Shown here: piece after piece, positions 27,374 to 35,160 of the stretch
Layout of the letters: each line of letters begins with the position of its first letter
Position numbering within the stretch: the stretch's first letter is position 1
Assembly (NCBI GenBank): GCA_040388535.1
Contig: JAZKBR010000003.1
Span: 1 to 64,000, forward strand
Direction: 5' to 3'
Length of the DNA: 64,000 bases
From: Gemmatimonadota bacterium
GTDB lineage: Bacteria > Gemmatimonadota > Gemmatimonadetes > Gemmatimonadales > GWC2-71-9
Made by a program: the position numbers and the translations under genes
Notes under the pieces: model-generated
Seen by the model: only the letters and a program-made list of their open reading frames with translations
The model's database searches: none
What the model was told of the DNA's origin: nothing

Positions 27374-28557
27374 AGGTAGCTCAACCAGGGATCGCTGCGT
27401 CGCTGCTTGATGGCCGCGAACCAGCGACAGAGAGGATAAAGGGCGACCACCACCGAGAACCAGATCAGGTAGATCCACGGGAGCGCCAGCGGCCAGCCCT
27501 CTGGCTGGGTCACCGGGAAGTTCGCGATGGTCGGCGACTCGAACATCCAGTGCACTCCGCCAAACCTGGCATAGCAGACGACCACGGCGATCGTGTGCAG
27601 CAGTACCACGTGACAGATGTAGTAGAACATCGGCACTCTTCCAAAGACGAGCGCCGGGCGGAGGAGTTTCGGGGTGCCACCGTCGAAGAGTCGCAGGAGC
27701 AGAAGCGCCGGACCCAGCGTCATCAACAGGTAGAGCAGCGACGGGGGATACTTGGTCGTGTTGAGAAACGACAGCACGGTAAAGAGCGGCGACGCCTGAC
27801 CGCTCCAGCGCGACGGATCGCCATAGACGTTGAGCCAGCGCAACGCGACAAACGCCAGGGTAAATGCGCTCCCGAGTCGAAGCAGCAGTCGCCGGCGACG
27901 ATCAGGGTCGAGCGCGAAGATTCCACCGAGGCCGTATCCCACCGCCGTCACGCCGACCCAGGGTATCAGCACATAGGCGGCGAAGATGGTGTGTTCCCCG
28001 CCGTTGTAGACGAAGCCAGGCTGGTGCAGGATCGTCCAGAGCGGCGCGAGCGCGCCGAGGGTCGCAGGCGTGATCCCATCGAGCAGGTTGTGTCCCGCGA
28101 TCATCACGGCGCCAATTGTGGTCACCGCCCACGCTGGCAGGCGCATCAGCAGCGAGAGCAGGATCATCGCCCAGCCGAGCGCCCAGAGCACGGTCAGCAT
28201 CGTGACGCGGAAATCAAGGTTGAACTGCCAGCCGAGCGAGCGGACCAGCACTACTTCGAGGACGATGAGCCAGAGCCCGCGCGTGAGCAGGAAGCGCGAC
28301 AGTTCCGCCGGCGACTTGCGACGCAACGCGAGCCGGGCCCCGGTACCGGTGAGCAGGAAGAAAACTGGCGCACAGAAATGAGTGATCCAGCGGGTGAAGA
28401 AGAGCGCCACGGTGGTGGTGGCCGGATTCGTGGGATTGATACTCAGATCACCGAAGAAATCGCGCGTGTGATCGATGGCCATCAGGATCATGATGATGCC
28501 GCGGAGCAGATCGACGGAATCGAGGCGCGGGCGAGCGCTGCTGGCAGATGCGGCCAT
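27370..28557 (-). CDS. HGSNAT-like membrane acyltransferase (DUF1624-type)
   Basis: A 395-residue polytopic protein. The N-terminal SVDLLRGIIMILMAIDHTRDFF motif region (about residues 13-35, with His30) is the hallmark of the DUF1624/heparan-alpha-glucosaminide acetyltransferase group. About ten membrane helices follow. Human HGSNAT passes acetyl groups across a membrane to glucosamine; bacterial members are presumed to acylate envelope glycans, but the acceptor here is unknown. The ATG at 28557 gives the expected family N-terminus. It is coupled to the small membrane protein downstream. Confidence 0.88.
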   Translation of the reverse strand: MAASASSARPRLDSVDLLRGIIMILMAIDHTRDFFGDLSINPTNPATTTVALFFTRWITHFCAPVFFLLTGTGARLALRRKSPAELSRFLLTRGLWLIVLEVVLVRSLGWQFNLDFRVTMLTVLWALGWAMILLSLLMRLPAWAVTTIGAVMIAGHNLLDGITPATLGALAPLWTILHQPGFVYNGGEHTIFAAYVLIPWVGVTAVGYGLGGIFALDPDRRRRLLLRLGSAFTLAFVALRWLNVYGDPSRWSGQASPLFTVLSFLNTTKYPPSLLYLLMTLGPALLLLRLFDGGTPKLLRPALVFGRVPMFYYICHVVLLHTIAVVVCYARFGGVHWMFESPTIANFPVTQPEGWPLALPWIYLIWFSVVVALYPLCRWFAAIKQRRSDPWLSYL

Positions 28558-28665
28558 CTAGGGGATTCCGCGTGACGGGAAAATTCGAGCGTTCCGAAAC
28601 GCCTTCCCCCAGTCGCGGGAGAGGCGCTCCGGAACATATGCCGTCGTCGACGGTGCGGTCTACCC

Positions 28666-29049
28666 TTACGAACCCGGTCGCCCTGAATTCAACTCGCCGT
28701 GGCTGGCGATCAGGACGGGGACGGGGTTGCTCCTGCGCCGGGGCCGGAGTCGTTCGATCGCTGCGATCCGGCGTGCCTCGTCCTCGGCGAAGAGGCGATC
28801 AAATAGCAGCCCGGCCCGACCTGCGCGAAGCGGCATGGGAGCGGCGGCGATCTCGTAGAGCTCGGCGATCAGCCTTCGTCGCTCCTCCTCAAGCCTTGAT
28901 GCATGGCGAGAGGCAGTTGGCTTGGCCGCGACGCGACCGTGAATCGTTCCGGTAGCAGTCTGAGCAGCGAGCCGTGCGGTGAAACCCTCCGAAAGGGTGA
29001 TGAGCGTAAACAGCGTGACGACGAGTACTCCCCAACGAGTCTTGGTCAT
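28666..29049 (-). CDS. Hypothetical exported protein
   Basis: A 127-residue protein with a signal peptide (MTKTRWGVLVVTLFTLITL, possible cleavage at LAAQ). The mature part is highly charged and helical (EEERRRLIAELYEIAAAPM), perhaps a short coiled coil, with an Arg-rich stretch near the end (RLRPRRRS). No family recognised. The ATG at 29049 follows GGAGGAG, a strong ribosome site, which supports a real gene. Confidence 0.65.
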   Translation of the reverse strand: MTKTRWGVLVVTLFTLITLSEGFTARLAAQTATGTIHGRVAAKPTASRHASRLEEERRRLIAELYEIAAAPMPLRAGRAGLLFDRLFAEDEARRIAAIERLRPRRRSNPVPVLIASHGELNSGRPGS

Positions 29050-29267
29050 GGTTCTCCTCCGAAGTGAATTACGGGGAACTGCGCGAACCAGCCTGGTCGG
29101 ACGAGGTCTGATGGGTTGAAGCGCCGGGGTGCCCGGGGCTCCGGAATTCCTCCTTGTTATGGGTACACGACCCCGAGGGAGTCTCCATGGGGCTATTCTG
29201 AATGCGATGGGGTTTCGTACGTAGACGCCAGCGAAGTGGTTTTAGTCACACCCACCCGGGAGTTCAC

Positions 29268-29894
29268 GTGCTGGCCAACTGGATCACCCTCTCCCGTTTT
29301 CCGCTGCTCCTGCTCAACATCCTGATTCTCTATCGCGGGAGCCCTGAACTGCGACTGGCGGGGGTCGGGCTGCTCTTCGTAGGGTTGATGCTCGACACGG
29401 TGGATGGCGTCGTGGCGCGGAAAACCGGCCAGACCTCGCTGTTCGGTTCGGTGCTCGACATCGCGGCCGACCGCACCTACGAGCTGGTGCTCTGGACCGC
29501 CTTCGCCGATCTCGACCTGATTCCGGTGGTCATTCCGCTGGTGGTGATCGCGCGGACCACTCTTACCGATGCCTTACGTAGCATCGGCGTCGCGCAGGGG
29601 ATTCCGCCCTTCGACCAGCACCGCTCGAAGCTGGGGAAGTTCCTGGTCGGCTCGCCCCCGATGCGCACCGGCTATTCGGTGAGCAAGGTGGTGACCTTCT
29701 GCGGGCTGGCGCTCGCCCAGGCCTTCAGTGGCTACGCCGCCGATTCCCGCTTCGGCGTGCTCGCCCCGAAGATGCTCGACGCCTTCCAGATCACCGCGTG
29801 GATCGCCCTCGGCTTCTGCGTCTTCCGCGGTCTGCCGGTGATCGTTGCCAATCTGCGTCGCTACTGGGGAACCCCCGCGGATGCGCGAGGGTAG
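29268..29894 (+). CDS. CDP-alcohol phosphatidyltransferase
   Basis: A 208-residue membrane protein with the complete active-site motif: DG-AR-8 residues-G-3-D-3-D (DGVVAR..FGSVLDIAAD). It condenses a CDP-diacylglycerol or other CDP-alcohol with a polyol or phosphate alcohol. PgsA, which makes phosphatidylglycerol phosphate, is the nearest well-known relative, but the acceptor is not certain. About six membrane helices. The start is a GTG at 29268 preceded by GGGAG; an ATG at 29202 would add 22 residues that do not fit the family. Confidence 0.9.
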   Translation: MLANWITLSRFPLLLLNILILYRGSPELRLAGVGLLFVGLMLDTVDGVVARKTGQTSLFGSVLDIAADRTYELVLWTAFADLDLIPVVIPLVVIARTTLTDALRSIGVAQGIPPFDQHRSKLGKFLVGSPPMRTGYSVSKVVTFCGLALAQAFSGYAADSRFGVLAPKMLDAFQITAWIALGFCVFRGLPVIVANLRRYWGTPADARG

Positions 29895-29909
29895 CTCACC
29901 TGCGCGCGG

Positions 29910-30311
29910 TCAGTGGCCGCCGGCGAGGGAGTAGGAGAATTCGTAGGAGTGCTTGCCATCGGCGATGATGATCAGGAAGGCGCCGGTGAGGCCGACCAGC
30001 TCGTCGGTGCCCGAGTCGGGGATCACCGTGATGGTCATCGCCTGCTTGCCGCCCGCCATCCACGCACTGTGCTGCAGCGAAAATGACCCCCGCTTGCCGT
30101 GCAGCGTGCCGGTGACGCGCTCCAGCGCGACATAGCCGGCAGAGCCCTGCACCGCCGTACTGGTGGCCAGCATCTGCCCCTTGCTGCTCCCCTCGATATC
30201 GCCATGAAAGGTCTTGTCGATCGACATCCGGCCAATCAGCGCCGCATCGGCGATAGCATCCGACGGCAACGCGCCCATCTTCACTTCAAAGGTCCCGCGC
30301 GCAGCAGTCAT
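29910..30311 (-). CDS. DUF3224 domain-containing protein
   Basis: A 133-residue soluble beta-barrel-like protein: the order GTFEVKM, IDKTFHGDIEGSSKG, YVALERVTGTL, GSFSLQHSAW, IPDSGTDELVGLTG, YEFSYSL is that of the DUF3224 family (allene-oxide-cyclase-like barrel fold). The function is unknown, although similar barrels bind small lipophilic ligands. The ATG at 30311 has a strong site GAGGGAGA. A heptanucleotide repeat separates it from the LVIVD lipoprotein gene. Confidence 0.88.
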   Translation of the reverse strand: MTAARGTFEVKMGALPSDAIADAALIGRMSIDKTFHGDIEGSSKGQMLATSTAVQGSAGYVALERVTGTLHGKRGSFSLQHSAWMAGGKQAMTITVIPDSGTDELVGLTGAFLIIIADGKHSYEFSYSLAGGH

Positions 30312-30380
30312 TGCACTTCTCCCTCGGCAGGAATCGAAACGGCGAGCCGGACCTCCCGACTCGCCGCATCGATCATCCAT

Positions 30381-30415
30381 CATCTGTCATCTGTCATCTG
30401 TCATCTGTCATCTGT
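30381..30415. repeat. Heptanucleotide tandem repeat (CATCTGT)5
   Basis: Five perfect copies of CATCTGT plus a partial copy, in the 116-bp spacer between the DUF3224 start and the end of the LVIVD lipoprotein gene. It has the same period as the repeat at 18496-18540 but a different unit. Confidence 0.95.
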
Positions 30416-30427
30416 CATCCTGCTGTT

Positions 30428-32461
30428 CTACTTCGCGAGCTCCCCAATCGACCCGGCCAGCATGTGCGCCTTGGTCTGATCGACGGCCTTCGTCGCATCG
30501 CTGTGCAGCTGGGTTGCCAGTGCGCTCAGCGCGGTCTTGCGAGCGCTGCCCGACATCTTCTCGGCGCTCGCGAGTGCCGCGCGCGTCGAGGCGATCTTGT
30601 CGGACGAGAGGCCGTTGTTCCGCTCAAGCTGATCGAGGTAGGCGCGGCTCAGCGAGAAGGAGGCCGGCCAGACGAACTGCGGCTGGCCCTGCGCGTTCAG
30701 GTAGTCGAGGTGCACCGACTTGGCCGCATCGATCTCGTTCTTGCTGATCAGCGCGCTCGGCGTCAGCTCGAAGATGTCGAGCCCGCGGCCGATTTCCGAC
30801 GACACGATCGACCCGTTGTACCAGTACACCGACCACGAGCCGGCGTTGCCCTGCCGGGTGCCGTCGATCGGGCCGCGGTCGAAGAAGGCGATTTCCTTCG
30901 CGTGGGCGACGTCGCTCCAGTCGAATACGGAAATGCCGCCCTGGTACCACGCCTGCACCATCACGTCACGACCCGGGATCGGGATCATCGAGCCGTTGTG
31001 GGCCACGCAGTTCTCGAGCGTGGTCTGGGCCGCCGGCATCTTGTAGTAGCTCTGCATCTGCAGCTTGCGATTGCGGATGTTGAAGAGCGCGTCGGCGCCC
31101 CACTCCATCTTGTCCGTCGCGCGGCACTTCGGCTGGCCACCGCCGCCCCACTCGTCGGAGAAGAGCATCTTGCTGCCGTCATTGCTGAACGTCGCCGAAT
31201 GCCAGTAGGAGAAGTTCGAGTCGGCCGCCGCATCGATGCGCACCGGATGCGCCGGATCGCGGATGTCGAGCAGCAGGCCGTAGCCGCCGCAGGCACCGCC
31301 GGCCAGCCCGATCGCCGGGTAGACCGTGATGTCGTGGCACTGATCGGGGCCGGTCGGCGCGCGACGCGGCGCCCCCGGGCGCGGTGCGCCGGTCATCGCG
31401 GCAATCATGTTCGGCAGCCCCGCGCGGAGCGCGGCACTGTCGGCGCCGGTCGGCGCGCCGGAACCGCCACGCGCCTTGACGATGCTGTCGAGCATCGGGC
31501 GAGTGAACTGGGCCGGGAGCACCTGCTCCACGCCGCCGAAGGTGGCGGTGAAGGCACCCGACTTCTTGGCAGCGGCGAGGGCCGTCGCACGAGCAGCGGC
31601 ATCAGCCGGTGCTTCGCCGTGAGTCGGCGGCGCCGCGAGGTCATTGAAGATGCGCGGCGACGAAACGATCGCAGCCTGCTCGGGATGCGCGAGCGGCACC
31701 TTGATCACTTCGATGCGGAAGTGAGCGGAGTTGGGATCTTCGCTAGGCGCCAGGTTGGAGCAGCCCGCGAGTTCATCGGCCGAGCGAACGCCGGAAGAGC
31801 CCGAGATGTAGACGTAGACATTTTCCTTGTCGTTCGGATCGACCAGCACCGTGTGGGTATGCGAGCCACGGCAGGTCTGCACGTTGCCGACATTCTTCGG
31901 CTTGGTGATATCGGTGATGTCGAAGATGCGAATGCCGCGGAGGCGATCCTTGCTGACCGGCGCGGGAACACCCTGGGCGCCGCAGTCGATACGACCCGTG
32001 AGGCCCTCACCCGAGACGAACAGCAGATTGCCATACACCGAGACATCGCTCTGCGAGGCCGGGCAGAAGTAGGCCGTCTTCAGCGTCGGCTTGGCGGTGT
32101 TCGCGATGTCCCAGATCTGGTAGCCGCTGTAGCTCCCCTGGATGGCGAGCGTGCCCTTGAAGGCCAGGTCGGAGTTGGTCGCGCCGATGAACTGGTCGCT
32201 CGGCGGCGTGTTCGAGACCAGGCGCATGTTCCACGCGGCCTCACCAGCCGGCGAACCGATCACCATCTTCGTGCTGTCCTTGCTCCAGCGAACCATCGTC
32301 CCGGGGCGGAGGCCGACGCGCGGATCCGGCGAAGGCGCCGACATCGACATCGAGCCGCCTTGCGAGGGAGCAGGCGTGGTGCCCGCAGTCGAGGACGACG
32401 AAGCGCACGCGGCGAGTGCGAGCGCTCCGGTCGCGAGCGATGCTCTGTACAGGAGGGTCAT
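30428..32461 (-). CDS. LVIVD-repeat lipoprotein (beta-propeller)
   Basis: A 677-residue lipoprotein (MTLLYRASLATGALALAAC, lipobox LAAC). The mature protein has propeller-type repeats of the LVIVD kind (GYQIWDIANTAKP, GIRIFDITDITKP, GGISVFDWSDVAHA, GRGLDIFELT). A Cys-containing linker (GGACGGYG) and His-containing sites (SHTHTVLV, YWHSATF) could bind metal. The C-terminal 90 residues are helical. It probably sits on the outer-membrane or periplasmic face; the partner is unknown. The ATG at 32461 has GGAAG nearby. The DUF305 gene lies 50 bp upstream on the same strand. Confidence 0.88.
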   Translation of the reverse strand: MTLLYRASLATGALALAACASSSSTAGTTPAPSQGGSMSMSAPSPDPRVGLRPGTMVRWSKDSTKMVIGSPAGEAAWNMRLVSNTPPSDQFIGATNSDLAFKGTLAIQGSYSGYQIWDIANTAKPTLKTAYFCPASQSDVSVYGNLLFVSGEGLTGRIDCGAQGVPAPVSKDRLRGIRIFDITDITKPKNVGNVQTCRGSHTHTVLVDPNDKENVYVYISGSSGVRSADELAGCSNLAPSEDPNSAHFRIEVIKVPLAHPEQAAIVSSPRIFNDLAAPPTHGEAPADAAARATALAAAKKSGAFTATFGGVEQVLPAQFTRPMLDSIVKARGGSGAPTGADSAALRAGLPNMIAAMTGAPRPGAPRRAPTGPDQCHDITVYPAIGLAGGACGGYGLLLDIRDPAHPVRIDAAADSNFSYWHSATFSNDGSKMLFSDEWGGGGQPKCRATDKMEWGADALFNIRNRKLQMQSYYKMPAAQTTLENCVAHNGSMIPIPGRDVMVQAWYQGGISVFDWSDVAHAKEIAFFDRGPIDGTRQGNAGSWSVYWYNGSIVSSEIGRGLDIFELTPSALISKNEIDAAKSVHLDYLNAQGQPQFVWPASFSLSRAYLDQLERNNGLSSDKIASTRAALASAEKMSGSARKTALSALATQLHSDATKAVDQTKAHMLAGSIGELAK

Positions 32462-32511
32462 GGTGTACTTCCGGGAAAGGGACGGGGTCAGGCAGCGGGG
32501 GCGAACGGGCA

Positions 32512-33168
32512 TCAGGGCTTCGCGGACGTGGCCGGCAATGCGTCGAGCATCTTGTTCATCCGGTCGATCTCGGAACCCTGGTCGGCACTCACATCGTTGG
32601 CAAACTTGAACACCACTTCATCCTGCGCGGCACCGTAACTGCCGAAGAGCTTCTCGACCATGGTGAGCGCGCCGGTGTGGTGCTGGATCATGAAGGTGAG
32701 GAAGCGACGGTCGAATTCCACTCCGCGCGAAGCATCGAGCTGCTTCATCTGTTCTTCGGTGAGCATCCCGGGCATCAGCATCACGTGGTCCATGCCATCC
32801 ATCTTCATCTTCATCCCCATCGTGCCCGCATCGGGGACCGGCAGATTGTGATCGCGCAGCCAGCGCTGCATCGTCACGATCTCGTCTTCCTGGGCATTGA
32901 TGATGCGCGCCGCCATGATCTGGAGCGAAGGACTCGCCCCGTGCGTGGGCGCCCACTTCGCCATCACGATCGCCTGGGAGTGGTGACCGATCATCCCGGA
33001 CATGAATTCCACATCGGGTGCTGCGGGCGCGCGTGCGGCGCTCGCTCCGATGGGTCGGGTCGACGGCGCGGGTGCTGACGCCGGAGTGGTTCCGTAGGAA
33101 TGACTGCAGCTGGAAAGGAAGACGCCGAGGGCGAGAATCACACTCGCCCGGGAAGTATCGGTACGCAT
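32512..33168 (-). CDS. DUF305 lipoprotein, probable metal-related
   Basis: A 218-residue lipoprotein (MRTDTSRASVILALGVFLSSC). Two ferritin-like DUF305 halves carry the motifs MSGMIGHHSQAIVMA and MIQHHTGALTMVE (HH pairs), separated by a Met-rich stretch (GTMGMKMKMDGMDHVMLMPGM). Met and His richness suggests copper or another soft metal as ligand (inference). The ATG at 33168 follows GGAGG. It lies upstream of the LVIVD lipoprotein gene and may be cotranscribed with it. Confidence 0.93.
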   Translation of the reverse strand: MRTDTSRASVILALGVFLSSCSHSYGTTPASAPAPSTRPIGASAARAPAAPDVEFMSGMIGHHSQAIVMAKWAPTHGASPSLQIMAARIINAQEDEIVTMQRWLRDHNLPVPDAGTMGMKMKMDGMDHVMLMPGMLTEEQMKQLDASRGVEFDRRFLTFMIQHHTGALTMVEKLFGSYGAAQDEVVFKFANDVSADQGSEIDRMNKMLDALPATSAKP

Positions 33169-33253
33169 CGTACGACCTCCGGTAGCAATTCTGTGCGAGC
33201 AACGATAGTACGGTCTCGCCACGGCTCGGGGCAAGTCCACTCGTTGCAGGCCG

Positions 33254-34606
33254 TTACGCCGATGTTTGGCCCGCCAACAGCAGATCGGCCTCCGGATACC
33301 CCGTCGGCAGGGTGACTCCGGCTGTCGTCGCCCCGGCCGCGAGGAGCGCGACGATCGATTCAGTGGTGCGTCGCGCCGACCAGTACGAGTCGACGCAGGC
33401 CCGGATGGCGAGCGCCAGCGGGGTGCGGCCATTCGCATCGGGGAGGTCGACCGGAGAGCCGCGCTCGAGGAGGAGCCGGACGACCTCCGGGCGGCCGCGC
33501 CAGGCTGCAACGTGGATGGCGAGCGAACCGCGGGGCTCGTCGAAATAGGCGTCCCCGGCGGTGAAAGGTGCGGCGACCGGCACGCCCAGGTCGAGCAGCC
33601 GGGCCACGCCCGCACGGTTGTTCGTCCCGGCGAAGCGCGCCAGGAGGTCGCCCCCCATCGCGAGCACTTCGGCCAGCAGCTCCGGCTCGGCCTCGGCGAT
33701 CGCGTGCGCTGCCGCGCCCTCGTCGCCCGCGCAGGCGGCGATGAGCCGGTCGACGCCTTCGAGTTCGGGCACAAACCCTCGCTCTGCGAAGAGCGTGAGC
33801 ACATCCCCACGGCCCGTTCGTGCGGCCGCGGCGAAGCCGTTATATCCCCGCGCGACGATGCGCGGATCGGCGCCGTGATCGAGTAGCAGGGCGATCATCT
33901 CGAGCGAGTTGTTGCGCGCCAGCGCATGCAGCAATGCGGTGTTGACGTGTGCCACCGCCAGATTCGGATCGGCGCCGTGCGTCAGGAGCAGTCGCGCTCC
34001 GTCGATGTCGTGCCAGTCGTGCTTGCGGACCAGCATCCACGCCAGACTCTCCGCAGTCAGGGCACCAGTCGCGAGCAACAGCTCGAGGGCACGATTGTCG
34101 TAACTCTCCGGCGTGTGGTAGACCACTTCGATGTCGTTGACGTCGGCACCGTGCGCAATCAGGAGCGCAGTGAGCGCCGGGTGATGTGCCACGCCGGCCG
34201 CACCATACAGGGCGGATTCCCACTCGGGTCTCGGCTGGTGCTCCGCTTCGAGCCAGCCGGTATTCGCACTCGCGCCCGCGGAGAGCAACGCGGTCGCCGT
34301 GGCAACGAAGGCGTCGGAGCGCGACGGATCGCACTTGAGATAGTTCGAGAAGCAGAGGTGCGTCAGCGGATCCCAGTGGTAGGGCCCGGCCTTCGCTGTC
34401 GCGAGGGTGCGGTCCGCGGCAAGGAAGGACGCGACCGCCGCGACATCGCCGACAATTGCCGCCGTGTGGATGCTGGCCGCCGCGAGCTCGGGGTGATCAG
34501 CGAGCATCGCATCAGCGCGCGCGGTCGTGCCCGTCGCGTGCGACCCCTCGCGTGGCACGCACGCGGCGCGAATGAAGCTGTCGGTCAGTCCGGGGAATTC
34601 GTTCAT
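33254..34606 (-). CDS. Ankyrin-repeat protein
   Basis: A 450-residue soluble protein made mostly of ankyrin repeats: examples LTALLIAHGADVND, GARLLLTHGADPNLA, LEMIALLLDHGADPR, PEVVRLLLERGSPVDLPDANGRTPLALAI. The first 60 residues are not repeats. It is a protein-binding scaffold; the partner is unknown. The ATG at 34606 overlaps the stop of the ATL gene by 4 nt (ATGA), so the two are translationally coupled. The repeats at the C-terminus are the most regular. Confidence 0.92.
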   Translation of the reverse strand: MNEFPGLTDSFIRAACVPREGSHATGTTARADAMLADHPELAAASIHTAAIVGDVAAVASFLAADRTLATAKAGPYHWDPLTHLCFSNYLKCDPSRSDAFVATATALLSAGASANTGWLEAEHQPRPEWESALYGAAGVAHHPALTALLIAHGADVNDIEVVYHTPESYDNRALELLLATGALTAESLAWMLVRKHDWHDIDGARLLLTHGADPNLAVAHVNTALLHALARNNSLEMIALLLDHGADPRIVARGYNGFAAAARTGRGDVLTLFAERGFVPELEGVDRLIAACAGDEGAAAHAIAEAEPELLAEVLAMGGDLLARFAGTNNRAGVARLLDLGVPVAAPFTAGDAYFDEPRGSLAIHVAAWRGRPEVVRLLLERGSPVDLPDANGRTPLALAIRACVDSYWSARRTTESIVALLAAGATTAGVTLPTGYPEADLLLAGQTSA

Positions 34607-34953
34607 CGGGTATGCCTCGCAGGGGACACTCGCGGCCGCCATTGAAATTCCTTGAGCGCGATCCGGCCATTCGCGAAGCGAACCCCCTCATCGCCGAGCA
34701 GCATTCGCTGCAGGTCGTCGTGCCCTCGCCCATCGGAGCGCAGCGAGACCGCGCCCTGGGCGTTCACCACGCGATGCCACGGCAGGCGGCTCCCCTCGGG
34801 CAGCGCATTGAGCGCGTACCCGGCGAGCCGGGCGTGTCGCGGGAGTCCGGCGAGTGTCGCCACCTGGCCGTAAGTCGCGACCCGGCCGCGCGGGATCCGG
34901 CGCACGACGGCGTAGATCCGATCGTAGGAAGTGCCTGGGTGATTCGACGCCAT
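34603..34953 (-). CDS. Alkyltransferase-like (ATL) protein, MGMT homologue without the reactive Cys
   Basis: A 116-residue protein matching the DNA-binding C-terminal half of O6-methylguanine-DNA methyltransferase (YDRIYAVVRRIPRGRVATYGQVA and a helix-turn-helix). The family active-site PCHRV is PWHRV here, so Cys is replaced by Trp and no alkyl transfer is expected. Known ATL proteins flag O6-alkylguanine for nucleotide-excision repair. It lies upstream of the ankyrin gene and is coupled to it. Upstream, two BlaI/CopY-like boxes (35032-35069) lie between this gene and the divergent DUF5916 gene and could affect both. Confidence 0.93.
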   Translation of the reverse strand: MASNHPGTSYDRIYAVVRRIPRGRVATYGQVATLAGLPRHARLAGYALNALPEGSRLPWHRVVNAQGAVSLRSDGRGHDDLQRMLLGDEGVRFANGRIALKEFQWRPRVSPARHTR

Positions 34954-35017
34954 TGGACCATCGAACGAAGTGGGAAGCCGGGTGGAGACCAGAAAAGTAT
35001 CCCGTTTCGGGCTCGGC

Positions 35018-35069
35018 TTGACTTTGTAAACTACAAGTGTAGATCTACAGGCGTAGTTTTACACTTGTA
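35018..35069 (+). promoter_or_regulatory. Promoter with two BlaI/CopY-like operator boxes
   Basis: TTGACT (35018-35023) is a good -35 hexamer; a weak -10 (TAGATC, 35040-35045) lies 16 nt on. Two TACANNTGTA boxes follow: TACAAGTGTA (35032-35041) and TACACTTGTA (35060-35069), flanked by CTA/TAG symmetry, centres 28 bp apart. Between them lies a further palindrome TGTAGATCTACA. TACANNTGTA is the known operator of the CopY/BlaI/MecI repressors. No gene of that family is in this window. Confidence 0.7.
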
Positions 35070-35160
35070 GACTGGGAAGCAAGCCCGGAAAATCGGCTGC
35101 AACCCTTCGACCTCTACAGGTGTCAAAGCCGGAGTCATCCCTCTCTGTGGAGTCTGCGTC

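Noticed and set aside
27280-28575. A 431-codon plus-strand frame
   Set aside because: Shadow of the HGSNAT-like acyltransferase; extremely Arg/Glu/Gln-rich with no motif.
30381-30415. Possible CRISPR array
   Set aside because: Units are only 7 bp with no spacers; no cas genes in the window.
30311-32638. A 775-codon open frame on the plus strand
   Set aside because: It is the antisense shadow of the LVIVD lipoprotein gene; it lacks a family signature, and the minus-strand product has a lipobox, repeats and an RBS.
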